DNA of 28,271 nucleotides, from contig JANNXV010000216.1 of the NCBI GenBank assembly GCA_031409815.1, positions 1-28,271 on the forward strand, given 5' to 3'. Source of the DNA: JANLUX01 sp031409815. GTDB taxonomy: Bacteria > Bacteroidota > Bacteroidia > AKYH767-A > OLB10. A program made the translations under genes and the position numbers. The notes beneath the pieces were generated by a model. That model ran no database searches. It was not told the DNA's origin and was given only the letters and a program-made list of their open reading frames with translations. Shown here in pieces: positions 14,213 to 22,193 of this stretch. How positions within the stretch are numbered: the stretch's first letter is position 1; each line of letters starts with the position of its first letter.

Positions 14213-15448
14213 ATGCAATATTTTTTTACAGACAAACTGAAGAATGGTGTTAAAGTTTTATATAATCATGACGATAAATGTGTAGTGACTCATTGTGCTT
14301 TAATGTTAGGTTCAGGAACACGCGATGAATCAACTGGAAAAGAAGGCCTCGCCCACTTTATTGAGCATACACTTTTTAAAGGTACTAAGAAACGAAAAGC
14401 CTATCATATTCTTAATTGTTTGGAGACTGTAGGTGGTGAGTTAAATGCTTACACCACAAAAGAAGAAACTTGCCTGCACGCTACTGTTATGAATCAGGAT
14501 CTTGAACGAGCAGCTGAGTTAATAAGCGATATAGTTTTTAATGCCAATTTTCCGGAGAAAGAACTGCAGAAGGAAAAGGATGTGGTGATAGATGAAATAC
14601 ATGCTTATGAAGATACTCCTTACGAGCAGATTTATGATGATTTTGAAACTTTGGTCTTCAAGGGCCATACATTAGGCCATCCAATATTAGGCACCGTTGA
14701 ATCAGTTCAAAATTTCAAACGAAAGGATATTCTTGAATATATTAAACGACAATATCACGATGGTGAAATGATTTTTGCTGTTGGCGGTGGAGTAGGAAAG
14801 GAGAAGGTAATGCAAATTGCAGAAAAATATTTTTCAAAAGGTTCACGTAAATCTATTTCTGTTAAAAGAAAATTGTTTAAGGCAAATAAATCGGTTCATC
14901 TATCTGCAGTTAAAAACACCAATCAAATTCATTACATAACAGGTTGCCCTGCATTTAGCCTTTCTGATAAAAACCGATATACATTGATTTTGCTAAATAA
15001 TATTCTTGGTGGCCCCGGAATGAACTCAAAGCTTAATCTCAATATAAGAGAGAAGTTTGGCTATACTTATACCATTGAATCTGGTTATCACGCATACAGC
15101 GATACCGGATTATTTCATATTTATTTTGCAACAGATAAAAAGAATTTTAGCAAAGTGAGGCAGTTGTTAGATAAGGAATTGTTAAAATTAATTGAGCAGC
15201 CAATGAGCGAACGTCAGTTTGCCCAATACAAAAAGCAATTGATCGGTCAGATTGTTATATCGCAAGAGAATAGATTGAATCTTCTTTTAGGAATGGCAAA
15301 AAGTATGCTCTATTTCAATAAAACTTTTTCGTTGAAAGAAGTATCGGCTAATATTGAAAACATTTCGTTGGCTGACTTTATCAAAGTGGCGAAAAGTATT
15401 TTGAATAGTAAACATCATTCTTCTCTTACTTATTTACCCAATCAATAA
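14213..15448 (+). CDS. M16 family zinc peptidase
   Basis: This encodes 411 residues of the M16B (mitochondrial-processing-peptidase-like) group. The inverted zinc motif HFIEH is at 48-52, with His48 and His52 as zinc ligands and Glu51 as catalytic base. The distal ligand Glu129 (VIDEIHAYED) is 77 residues later, the usual spacing. The second half holds the family-typical LGGPGMNSKLNLNIREKFGYTYTIESGY, giving the two-lobed M16 fold. There is no signal peptide, so it is probably cytoplasmic. The likely role is degradation of small peptides; bacterial M16B enzymes sometimes need a second inactive subunit, which is not seen here. It is divergent from the SHOCT operon. Confidence 0.93.
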   Translation: MQYFFTDKLKNGVKVLYNHDDKCVVTHCALMLGSGTRDESTGKEGLAHFIEHTLFKGTKKRKAYHILNCLETVGGELNAYTTKEETCLHATVMNQDLERAAELISDIVFNANFPEKELQKEKDVVIDEIHAYEDTPYEQIYDDFETLVFKGHTLGHPILGTVESVQNFKRKDILEYIKRQYHDGEMIFAVGGGVGKEKVMQIAEKYFSKGSRKSISVKRKLFKANKSVHLSAVKNTNQIHYITGCPAFSLSDKNRYTLILLNNILGGPGMNSKLNLNIREKFGYTYTIESGYHAYSDTGLFHIYFATDKKNFSKVRQLLDKELLKLIEQPMSERQFAQYKKQLIGQIVISQENRLNLLLGMAKSMLYFNKTFSLKEVSANIENISLADFIKVAKSILNSKHHSSLTYLPNQ

Positions 15449-15504
15449 ATGTAGTTACAGGAACTAGTTTATTTTACATTACACATCACAAATATTTACA
15501 AGTT

Positions 15505-16059
15505 ATGAATTCCTCTTTGTTTGAATCTTTTCCAGTGCTCGAATCAGTTCGTTTAACTTATCGCGATTTGACAGAAGCTGACAAACAGGAACTATTTTAC
15601 ATGCGTTCTGATCCGAATATTTATCAGTTTCTTGACCGTAAACCTGCACAATCATTGGATGATATTGATCAGTTTTTGCAAGTAATAAAAACAGCATTTG
15701 CTCAACATAATGGACTTACCTGGTTGCTGGTTGAAAAAACAGCATCAAAAGTGGTGGGTTATATTGGTATGTGGCGTATAGATGTAGAGCACAATCGGGC
15801 GGAGATTGGCTATGCTTTAAAAAAGGAATTTTGGGGTCAGGGGTTGATGAAAGAAGCAATAGATACCGTGGCGCTATTTGGATTTAAAAAACTTGAATTA
15901 CATTCCATAATGGCTGATGTAAATCCATTGAACGCTAACTCAATAAAAGTTTTAGAAAAATGTAAATTTAAACGGGAAGCTTTTTTTAGAGAAAATTTTT
16001 ATTTTAATGGAAAGTACATTGATTCTTTAATTTTCGGATTGCTGGAAAGTGATCTTTAA
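15505..16059 (+). CDS. GNAT family N-acetyltransferase (RimJ-like)
   Basis: This encodes 184 residues of the acetyltransf_3/RimJ-RimL type. ESVRLTYRDLTEADKQELFYMRSDPNIYQFL opens the fold, VVGYIGMWRIDVEHNRAEIGYAL forms the central strands, and FWGQGLMKEAI is the acetyl-CoA pyrophosphate-binding loop. The C-terminal VNPLNANSIKVLEKCKFKRE is the usual AcCoA-proximal helix and strand. The substrate may be a protein N-terminus or a small amine; it cannot be told. It is convergent with a second GNAT gene, the stops being 15 bp apart. Confidence 0.92.
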   Translation: MNSSLFESFPVLESVRLTYRDLTEADKQELFYMRSDPNIYQFLDRKPAQSLDDIDQFLQVIKTAFAQHNGLTWLLVEKTASKVVGYIGMWRIDVEHNRAEIGYALKKEFWGQGLMKEAIDTVALFGFKKLELHSIMADVNPLNANSIKVLEKCKFKREAFFRENFYFNGKYIDSLIFGLLESDL

Positions 16060-16074
16060 TAATCAGTGCAAAGC

Positions 16075-16590
16075 TTATTTATTGCTGATAGTAAATAATG
16101 CAGCTTTCTGGTTGCTTAAAGTAATTGGTTTATCGAATTTCATTCCCACTTTTTCTAATACACGGATTGAAGCTTTGTTCTCAATCATTGCTCTTCCAAT
16201 AATTCGATTTAGTTGCAGTATTGAAAATCCATAATTAATAGATGCAAGTGCGGCTTCAGAAGCAAAGCCCTGGTTCCAATATTTTTTCATGAATCTAAAT
16301 CCGAGATCCGTCTCATAATCTTCTGATCTGTATTTTAAACCACACCAGCCGGCAAAATCATTAGTGTTTTTAATAATTACTGCCCATCTGCCTCTGTTAT
16401 ACTTTTTATATTGATCGTAATTAACCAAAAAATTTCTTGCTTCTTCTTCATTAACAAAAGGAACATCTCCTGTGTATTTTAATACGTCAGAGTCATTATT
16501 TAATTCAAAAAGAAAAGGAGCGTCATCAACATTCATTTCACGTAATTGAAGCCTATGTGTTTCAATGATTGTTTTCATTTCAACATTCAA
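16075..16590 (-). CDS. GNAT family N-acetyltransferase
   Basis: This encodes 171 residues, also of the RimJ-like GNAT type. It shows IIETHRLQLREMNVDDAPFLFELNND, GWCGLKYRSEDYETDLGFRFMKKYW, the AcCoA loop NQGFASEAA, and MIENKASIRVLEKVGMKFD near the C-terminus. The true start may be the second methionine (16578, MKTIIETHRL), which fits the family better. It is only distantly similar to the neighbouring GNAT at 15505, so a recent tandem duplication is unlikely. The substrate is unknown; it is cytoplasmic. Confidence 0.92.
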   Translation of the reverse strand: MNVEMKTIIETHRLQLREMNVDDAPFLFELNNDSDVLKYTGDVPFVNEEEARNFLVNYDQYKKYNRGRWAVIIKNTNDFAGWCGLKYRSEDYETDLGFRFMKKYWNQGFASEAALASINYGFSILQLNRIIGRAMIENKASIRVLEKVGMKFDKPITLSNQKAALFTISNK

Positions 16591-16633
16591 TTATAATTGT
16601 TGTAAAGCAAATTTTAACACTGATTCATTTCTT

Positions 16634-18103
16634 TTATCTGAACTTATAAATGGAATATTGTCTGTTACTCCAAATCTCTTTAAATAATTCAGGTTGGTTT
16701 TTAATTAATGAGTCAAGTGCTGGGTTAGCATCTTCATTATTGGTAACACAATAATTGACTTTTAAACTGTCGATATTCATTAATGCATTTACCTCTTTCG
16801 CCCAAGGGAAATTGCAACACGACATTCGGTGAGTATAAAGTGCAAGCGCACGAGGACGTCTGAAATTAAATACTGCACTCGAGTTAGTTTTAGTTCTGAT
16901 AAATTCAAAGGTTTCCTTTGCTTCCAGTCGTTGTGGGCCATTTACTATTTCAAAACGATTGTCGATAAAACTATTAAGAGCTGGCAAATATTGTATCAAA
17001 ATATATATGCCACAAAGCATGGCTATGATGGATTTTTGATTTGCAACTCCAACTAATTTTTGTGCAGTTAAATAAATATAGTAACACGCAAATGGAAGCA
17101 TAGGAAATATAAATCGAATGCCAGCTTGATGAGGATAGAATAGCACTATTAATGCAAAAAGAATAAATGTGATTTCGCGCAAGTCGATTTTTTTTCTGAT
17201 CCTAATAAAAAAACCGATCAATGCGAATGAAAGTAAAACGGCACTGGTGAGTTTGCCAAATGCCTGCCATTCCCACATTTCGGGGTTGAAAAAATTGTAA
17301 AATTGCGTTACATAATTGTCAAGGTTGCTCAAAAAAGTATCTAGGTAACTGCTCGATTTTGAAACTTTAACAAACAATAATAAACCACCACTGGGAATTG
17401 GAAACAACAAATTGTTAAATAAGAAATAAACAGCAACTCCACCAAAAACGGTAGTCATGGAGTTTCTAAAAACAAAACCTTGTTTAAATAGTCTCGAACG
17501 TTTTTGCATAAATTGAATTGCTATTATTAAAAGTATAGCGCCACTAAAAGCAATACCGGTTCCTTTTATGGATATAAGAAAGCCGTTTACCAAGGCAAGT
17601 AAAAGGGCATACAAAACTGATTCCTTGTTTTTGTATCTTTCGTAACAAAGTATATTGATGAGCAATATAAAAGAGAGCAGTATATCACACATAATTTCGC
17701 CTTTCAGCAGTATAGTATTTGGGTTGTAGGCAATTATTAAACTGAAAATAATTGCATAAGCAGGCTTCATGTAAGTACTTAGAAAAACAAACATTGCTAA
17801 AGCAAATAGAATCAAAAGCCAACTCATTACGAGTAAATATATATGAATGTTGTGCCCCCAAATAGCATAAACAGGGGCAAGCAACAATGGGAATGCAACC
17901 GGATATGCTGGTGGTCCCATAAAATATTGAGGGTTGAAGATAAAGCCAATATCTCCCTGCTTTTTTCCTTCACAAATATTTTGTGCCTGGTGAATGTAAG
18001 AGGCAAAATCATCGTGCCAATAAACGCTGTCTTTAACATTTAACCATAAAAGCGGAAGGCAAAGAATCAGCAATAAAAAAATCCATTTAAAGTTGTGCTT
18101 CAT
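16634..18103 (-). CDS. GT-C-type membrane glycosyltransferase-like protein
   Basis: This encodes 489 residues with about 10-12 membrane helices. A DD pair follows the first helix (SVYWHDDFASYIHQAQNI, D31-D32), and a second charged loop, LLKGEIMCDILLSFILL, lies further on. This pattern matches the PMT/ArnT/GT39-like or RgtA-type GT-C fold, which transfers sugars from polyprenyl-phosphate donors on the outer face of the inner membrane. A C-terminal soluble domain follows (about 395-489, FEFIRTKTNSSAVFNFRRPRALALYTHR). The donor and acceptor are not known and no glycan cluster surrounds it. It is divergent from cdd. Confidence 0.85.
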   Translation of the reverse strand: MKHNFKWIFLLLILCLPLLWLNVKDSVYWHDDFASYIHQAQNICEGKKQGDIGFIFNPQYFMGPPAYPVAFPLLLAPVYAIWGHNIHIYLLVMSWLLILFALAMFVFLSTYMKPAYAIIFSLIIAYNPNTILLKGEIMCDILLSFILLINILCYERYKNKESVLYALLLALVNGFLISIKGTGIAFSGAILLIIAIQFMQKRSRLFKQGFVFRNSMTTVFGGVAVYFLFNNLLFPIPSGGLLLFVKVSKSSSYLDTFLSNLDNYVTQFYNFFNPEMWEWQAFGKLTSAVLLSFALIGFFIRIRKKIDLREITFILFALIVLFYPHQAGIRFIFPMLPFACYYIYLTAQKLVGVANQKSIIAMLCGIYILIQYLPALNSFIDNRFEIVNGPQRLEAKETFEFIRTKTNSSAVFNFRRPRALALYTHRMSCCNFPWAKEVNALMNIDSLKVNYCVTNNEDANPALDSLIKNQPELFKEIWSNRQYSIYKFR

Positions 18104-18132
18104 CTTTAATTTCTAATGCAAGTTAATTCTGC

Positions 18133-18140
18133 TATTTTTA
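18133..18140 (+). promoter_or_regulatory. Possible -7 box of the cdd promoter
   Basis: TATTTTTA fits TAnnTTTG except for the last base. It lies 31 bp before the chosen cdd ATG and only 7 bp before the alternative TTG, favouring the ATG but not excluding a leaderless TTG start. Confidence 0.35.
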
Positions 18141-18171
18141 CAGAGTATTGACAGGCGAAACTAAACGAAAT

Positions 18172-18657
18172 ATGAAGATTATTCAGCACTCAAATGATTT
18201 TGAAGAATATGCCAGTTTTATTGAATTACCGGAATCGGATAAGAAACTGATGCTCGAAGCACAATCTGCTGCCGAAACTGCCTATGCCCCTTATTCTAAA
18301 TTTCATGTTGGCGCTGCTGTGCTTTTAGAAAATGGCATCATAGTAAAAGGTAATAATCAGGAAAATGCAGCCTATCCTTCAGGGCTTTGTGCTGAAAGGG
18401 TAGCATTGTTTGCAGCGGGTGCTAATTACCCAGGGGTTAAAATTGTGACCATTGCTATTCACGCTTTTGCTGAAAAAAATAAGCAACATCCTCAGGCTGT
18501 TGGTCCATGTGGAGCATGCAGGCAAGTAATGGCTGAATATGAGCATCGCTATCATCAGCCGATGCGGCTAATTATGCAAGCCGAAAATGGCAAATACATT
18601 ATATCGCACAGAATAAGTCATTTGTTACCATTTATGTTTAACGCTGACAATCTTTAA
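18172..18657 (+). CDS. cdd: Cytidine deaminase
   Basis: The ATG start gives 161 residues, the size of the Bacteroidota homotetrameric-type enzyme. A TTG at 18148 would add eight residues of no family value. It deaminates cytidine and deoxycytidine to uridine forms in pyrimidine salvage. The motifs NQEN (62-65), C73-A-E75 (catalytic Glu and first zinc Cys) and PCGACRQ (C113 and C116, the other zinc ligands) are all intact. APYSKFHVGAA is the substrate-binding strand. It is a single gene between a divergent membrane-protein gene and pdhA, which has its own promoter. Confidence 0.95.
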   Translation: MKIIQHSNDFEEYASFIELPESDKKLMLEAQSAAETAYAPYSKFHVGAAVLLENGIIVKGNNQENAAYPSGLCAERVALFAAGANYPGVKIVTIAIHAFAEKNKQHPQAVGPCGACRQVMAEYEHRYHQPMRLIMQAENGKYIISHRISHLLPFMFNADNL

Positions 18658-18672
18658 TGGGTTAGGATTAAT

Positions 18673-18699
18673 AATTCATAACTCATAACCCAACATTCA
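18673..18699 (+). repeat. Short inverted repeat upstream of pdhA (pair with 19754-19780)
   Basis: This 27-nt segment, built of ATTCATAAC and ACTCATAAC units, is repeated in inverted orientation at 19754-19780 with 24 of 27 positions matching. The pair brackets the pdhA coding region exactly, one copy in each intergenic gap. It belongs to the ACTCATAAC-type motif family seen again at 19808-19826, 20206-20224 and within pdhC. Confidence 0.65.
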
Positions 18700-18714
18700 T
18701 AACTTTTGATGTAC

Positions 18715-18722
18715 TATTTTTG
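18715..18722 (+). promoter_or_regulatory. -7 box five bases before the pdhA start
   Basis: TATTTTTG is an exact TAnnTTTG match, separated from the pdhA ATG by CCTCA only. The mRNA would be leaderless or have a leader of one to three bases. Confidence 0.6.
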
Positions 18723-18727
18723 CCTCA

Positions 18728-19750
18728 ATGGAAACGCAGACTAAAAACAAATCAAAGAGTAAATTGAAATTCTCAACAGCCACCTATTTAAAGTGGTATG
18801 AGGATATGCTGTTAATGCGCAAGTTCGAAGAACGCGCGGGGCAGCTTTATGGAATGCAAAAAATAAAAGGGTTTTGCCATTTATATATTGGTCAGGAGGC
18901 AGTGGTTGCCGGAGCCATTAGTGTTATTCGCGCTGATGATGCAATGATTACTGCTTACCGCGATCATGCGCATGCTTTAGGAAAAGGAATTTCTGCACGC
19001 GAAGTAATGGCTGAATTATTTGCTAAAGCAACCGGCTGCTCTAAAGGCAAAGGTGGCTCTATGCACATGTTTAGCAAAGAGCATCGGTTTTTTGGAGGAC
19101 ACGGCATTGTTGGAGGGCAAATTCCATTGGGTGCAGGCATTGCTTTCGCTGAGCAATACAATGGCACCGATCGGGTTTGCGTTTGTTATATGGGTGATGG
19201 AGCTGTGAGACAAGGCGCATTGCACGAAGCATTTAATATGGCCATGACCTGGAAGTTGCCGGTGATTTTTGTAGTAGAAAACAATGCTTATGCAATGGGA
19301 ACATCGGTTGAACGCACTAGCAATGTAACAGATCTTTACAAGTTGGGTTTAGCTTACGAAATGCCTTCTTATCCTGTTGATGGGATGAGTGTTGAAGCCG
19401 TACATGATGCAATGCAAACAGCCGTAGATAATGCAAGAGCAAAAAAAGGTCCTACATTTTTAGAGATAAATACTTATCGCTATCGGGGACATTCAATGAG
19501 CGACCCTGCAAAATATCGTACCAAAGAAGAAGTGGAAAGTTACAAAGCAAAAGATCCAATCGACATGGTAAAGAAAACCATTCTGGATAATAAATTAACC
19601 ACCGAAGAGGAATTGGAAGTTATTATGAAACGGGTAATGGACATTGTTGAAGATAGCGTAAAATTTGCCGAAGAATCTCCTTATCCCGATCCATCAGAGT
19701 TGTATAAAGACGTTTATTCGCAAACGGACTATCCTTATATAATTGAATAG
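18728..19750 (+). CDS. pdhA: Pyruvate dehydrogenase E1 component, alpha subunit
   Basis: This encodes 340 residues, normal for the alpha subunit of a heterotetrameric E1, which with E1 beta decarboxylates pyruvate and acylates the lipoyl group of E2. The thiamine diphosphate motif runs from GDG (156-158) to NN (185-186). GKGGSMHMF, GHGIVGGQIPLGAG and the phosphorylation-loop region YRYRGHSMSDPAKYRTKEE are typical. The E1 beta gene is not in the window. The E2 gene follows after a broken four-helix-bundle gene. It is cytoplasmic, linking glycolysis to the TCA cycle. Branched-chain specificity is possible but less likely given the linked pyruvate-type E2. Confidence 0.95.
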   Translation: METQTKNKSKSKLKFSTATYLKWYEDMLLMRKFEERAGQLYGMQKIKGFCHLYIGQEAVVAGAISVIRADDAMITAYRDHAHALGKGISAREVMAELFAKATGCSKGKGGSMHMFSKEHRFFGGHGIVGGQIPLGAGIAFAEQYNGTDRVCVCYMGDGAVRQGALHEAFNMAMTWKLPVIFVVENNAYAMGTSVERTSNVTDLYKLGLAYEMPSYPVDGMSVEAVHDAMQTAVDNARAKKGPTFLEINTYRYRGHSMSDPAKYRTKEEVESYKAKDPIDMVKKTILDNKLTTEEELEVIMKRVMDIVEDSVKFAEESPYPDPSELYKDVYSQTDYPYIIE

Positions 19751-19753
19751 TTT

Positions 19754-19780
19754 TGAATGTTGAGTTTTGAGTTATGGATT
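19754..19780 (-). repeat. Short repeat between pdhA and the broken gene (inverted copy of 18673-18699)
   Basis: Inverted copy of the segment upstream of pdhA. It also contains TTTTGAGTTATG (19765-19776), whose exact reverse complement is at 20211-20222, on the far side of the broken four-helix-bundle gene. A nine-base inverse also occurs at 19814-19822, so a local hairpin could form. Confidence 0.65.
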
Positions 19781-19835
19781 TTAAAATAAACTGATTTCTA
19801 TTGAAAAGCAACTCATAACTCATAACATATGAAGC

Positions 19836-20276
19836 ATGAAACAAGAAAGTATTATTCAAAAAAAGTCATTTGAGTTCGCATTTGAGATCATTAATTTGTA
19901 TAAACTTCTAATAGAGCATAAAGAGTTTATCTTGTCAAAACAATTATTACGTTCGGGAACAAGCATTAGAGCCAATGTTGAAGAAGCCACTGCCGCTGCA
20001 AGTAAAAGGGATTTTATCCATAAGATGATAATTGCTTCAAAGGAAGCAAGAGAAACAAAATACTAGTTAACACTGCTAAACGAAAGCAAATTAGTTACTG
20101 CTGATTATTCAAACTATATAAACAATGCTCAAGAGCTGATAAATATTCTTACGTCAATTATTAAAACTTCTCAGGCAAATGAATCGACTGTAAAAGAAGT
20201 TTTTCAAACTCATAACTCAAAATTAATAACTAATAAAAAAAATGGCCGAGCTAGTACGAATGCCCAAAATGAGTGA
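19836..20276 (+). pseudogene. Four-helix-bundle (23S rRNA intervening-sequence-type) protein, interrupted by TAG
   Basis: Residues 1-76 match the four-helix-bundle family first known from 23S rRNA intervening sequences: FEFAFEIINLYKLL, LSKQLLRSGTSIRANVEEA and IIASKEARETKY. A TAG stop follows at 20064-20066, exactly where the family normally has Trp in the motif ETKYW, so one base change (TGG to TAG) explains it. The same frame continues after the stop with family-like LTLLNESKLV and NAQELINILTSIIKTSQ, then runs to a TGA at 20274, overlapping pdhC. The gene is therefore freshly broken, or read through. A 12-bp inverted repeat (19765-19776 and 20211-20222) flanks it, consistent with a small mobile insert within the pdh unit. 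Function of the free-standing family members is unclear. Confidence 0.82.
20206..20224 (+). repeat. ACTCATAACTCA repeat just before pdhC
   Basis: The motif AAACTCATAACTCAAAATT ends 17 bases before the pdhC ATG. It includes the reverse complement of 19765-19776, so the broken gene lies between inverted copies. Confidence 0.6.
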
Positions 20277-21537
20277 TACCATGACCGAAGGTGTTTTGGT
20301 GAAGTGGCATAAAAAAGTAGGAGACTTTATAAAAAATGGTGAATTGGTTGCAGAAATTGAAACCGATAAAGCCACCATGGAATTTGAATCATATCAGGAA
20401 GGAACTTTGCTCTATCGTGGAATCGAAGAAGGTAAAACCGCACCTGTTGATAGCATTCTTGCCATTCTAGGTAAAGCAGGAGAAGATTTTAAACCTTTGT
20501 TAGAAGAAGCACAAAAGAAATCGGCTGCTGCACCTGCAGAAGTAAAGAAAGAAGTGGTGGCGGAAAAACCTATGGTGGATGCCGCTAAACCTCAACCAAA
20601 AACTCCCGCTGTTCAACCTATTGTAGCAACTCATAATTCAGAACTCTTAGCTCAAAACTCAACAGATGCCAACGGACGACTCAAAGCATCACCATTGGCT
20701 AAAAAATTAGCAGGTGAAAAGGGAATTGATTTAAGCATGCTGAAAGGAACTGGTGAGCATGGCAGAATTGTAAAACGTGATATCGACTGGTTCAAACCTT
20801 CTGGTTTTGCGGCTTCCAGTGGAATGAATTTGCAAAATGCTAAGGAAAGCTTTGAAGAAATTCCGGTTTCTCAAATGCGCAAAACCATTGCTCGCAGATT
20901 GTCAGAAAGTAAATTTACTGCACCCCATTTTTATCTTACTATGGATATTGATATGGAAGAGTGTACTAAAGCTCGAGAAAGTATCAACGCAGTTGCATCA
21001 GCAAAAATTTCTTTTAATGATTTAGTGATAAAAGCGGTAGCAGCATCGTTGCAACAACATCCTGCAGTTAATTCATCTTGGCTGGGCGATCGCATCCGAA
21101 TCAATCATCATATTCACATTGGTGTGGCTGTGGCTGTTGAGGATGGATTATTGGTTCCCGTAGTTCGTTTTGCTGATCAAAAAACATTATCACAGATAAA
21201 TGGTGAAGTAAAATCCTTCGCACAAAAGGCAAAGGATAAAAAACTACAACCACAGGATTGGGAAGGTAACACTTTCACTATTTCCAACCTCGGCATGTTT
21301 AACATTGAAGAGTTTACCGCCATCATCAACACACCTGATGCATGCATATTAGCCGTGAGTGCCATTAAACAAATACCGGTGGTAAAGAATGGAAACGTAC
21401 AACCAGGACAAGTGATGAAAGTGACATTGAGTTGCGACCATCGTGTGGTGGATGGTGTAACAGGCGCTAAGTTTTTAAATACACTCAAAGGATTTTTAGA
21501 AAATCCTGTGGTGTTATTAGGGCAAGCAGCAATTTAA
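20242..21537 (+). CDS. pdhC: Pyruvate dehydrogenase E2, dihydrolipoyl acetyltransferase
   Basis: This encodes 431 residues. A lipoyl domain (1-78, lipoyl Lys43 in ETDKATMEFES) is followed by a linker (about 85-144) and a subunit-binding domain (about 146-184, KASPLAKKLAGEKGIDL to GRIVKRDIDWF). The catalytic acetyltransferase domain ends in CDHRVVDGVTGAKFL with active His400. RMPKMSDTMTEGVLVKWHKK is the classic pyruvate-type E2 start. It moves acetyl groups to CoA and forms the complex core. It follows pdhA on the same strand with a broken gene between; E1 beta and E3 must be elsewhere. Linker residues 129-141 (THNSELLAQNS) are encoded by DNA resembling the intergenic ACTCATAAC repeats, an oddity in an otherwise normal gene. 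Confidence 0.95.
   Translation: MAELVRMPKMSDTMTEGVLVKWHKKVGDFIKNGELVAEIETDKATMEFESYQEGTLLYRGIEEGKTAPVDSILAILGKAGEDFKPLLEEAQKKSAAAPAEVKKEVVAEKPMVDAAKPQPKTPAVQPIVATHNSELLAQNSTDANGRLKASPLAKKLAGEKGIDLSMLKGTGEHGRIVKRDIDWFKPSGFAASSGMNLQNAKESFEEIPVSQMRKTIARRLSESKFTAPHFYLTMDIDMEECTKARESINAVASAKISFNDLVIKAVAASLQQHPAVNSSWLGDRIRINHHIHIGVAVAVEDGLLVPVVRFADQKTLSQINGEVKSFAQKAKDKKLQPQDWEGNTFTISNLGMFNIEEFTAIINTPDACILAVSAIKQIPVVKNGNVQPGQVMKVTLSCDHRVVDGVTGAKFLNTLKGFLENPVVLLGQAAI
20627..20663 (+). repeat. ACTCATAAC-like repeat inside the pdhC linker
   Basis: Within the coding sequence there are iterations AACTCATAATTCA, GAACTCTTAGCTCA and AAACTCAAC, matching the style of the repeats at 18673, 19808 and 20206. 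The segment is in frame and falls in the flexible linker, where extra residues would be tolerated. This reading is inferred from motif similarity. Confidence 0.5.
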
Positions 21538-21641
21538 TTTTGTTACCCAATAAGTTATTATTCAATTAAAATTAGTGCTTCAGTAAAGATGTGTAATTAG
21601 ATTTTTTAATAAAATTGTAGACGTATAATAATTAAATTTTT

Positions 21642-22193
21642 TTGTCAGTAAAAAATCACATACCAGAAGAAGAATTAATTACGCTTTTGCGAAATAAAGA
21701 TCGTAATGCTTTTGAATATCTTTATGATAATTATAATAAAGCCTTGTTTGGTATTGTTTTAAAGGTTGTAAACGACACTCCAATAGCTGAAGATATATTG
21801 CAGGAAGTTTTTATAAAGATTTGGAAAAATATTGATCAATATGAAATGGCGAAGGGTCGACTTTTTACATGGATGATTAATATAGCACGCAATACAGCAA
21901 TTGATAAATATCGTTCGCAGGAGTTCAAACAACAAATGCAAAACCAAAACCTGGAAGATTCCGTAAGTGATGTTAATAGTTCAACAAGTTCAGCTACAAA
22001 AGTGGATCATATCGGTTTGAAAGAAACAATTTCGGAGTTAAAACCTGAGTTTGTTGAAATAATAGATTTGTTATATTTTAAAGGATATACTCATGAAGAA
22101 GTGTCAAAGGAATTTAATATTCCTCTTGGCACCGTTAAAACAAGAATAAGGTCAGCAATGATTGAGCTAAGAAAAAAAATAATTAAAAGTTAG
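21642..22193 (+). CDS. ECF-type RNA polymerase sigma factor
   Basis: This encodes 183 residues. Region 2 contains DRNAFEYLYDNYNKALF, AEDILQEVFIKIWKNID and RLFTWMINIARNTAIDKYRS. Region 4 contains LKPEFVEIIDLLYFKGYTHEEVSKEFNIPLGTVKTRIRSAMIELRK. The linker is Ser/Asn-rich. The start must be non-ATG: TTG at 21642 gives the usual N-terminal length and no in-frame ATG precedes region 2. Its stop overlaps the anti-sigma GTG start by one base (TAGTG), so the pair is translationally coupled. It probably controls its own operon and the DUF4331 gene downstream, which is inference from gene order. Confidence 0.94.
   Translation: MSVKNHIPEEELITLLRNKDRNAFEYLYDNYNKALFGIVLKVVNDTPIAEDILQEVFIKIWKNIDQYEMAKGRLFTWMINIARNTAIDKYRSQEFKQQMQNQNLEDSVSDVNSSTSSATKVDHIGLKETISELKPEFVEIIDLLYFKGYTHEEVSKEFNIPLGTVKTRIRSAMIELRKKIIKS

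Noticed and set aside
15505..16590. Two neighbouring GNAT genes as a recent duplication or toxin pair
   Set aside because: They are convergent and clearly diverged, both look like RimJ-type enzymes, and no antitoxin-like gene is present.
18148..18171. TTG start for cytidine deaminase
   Set aside because: The extra eight residues do not match the family, and the ATG at 18172 is at the expected distance from the promoter box; the TTG remains a minor possibility.
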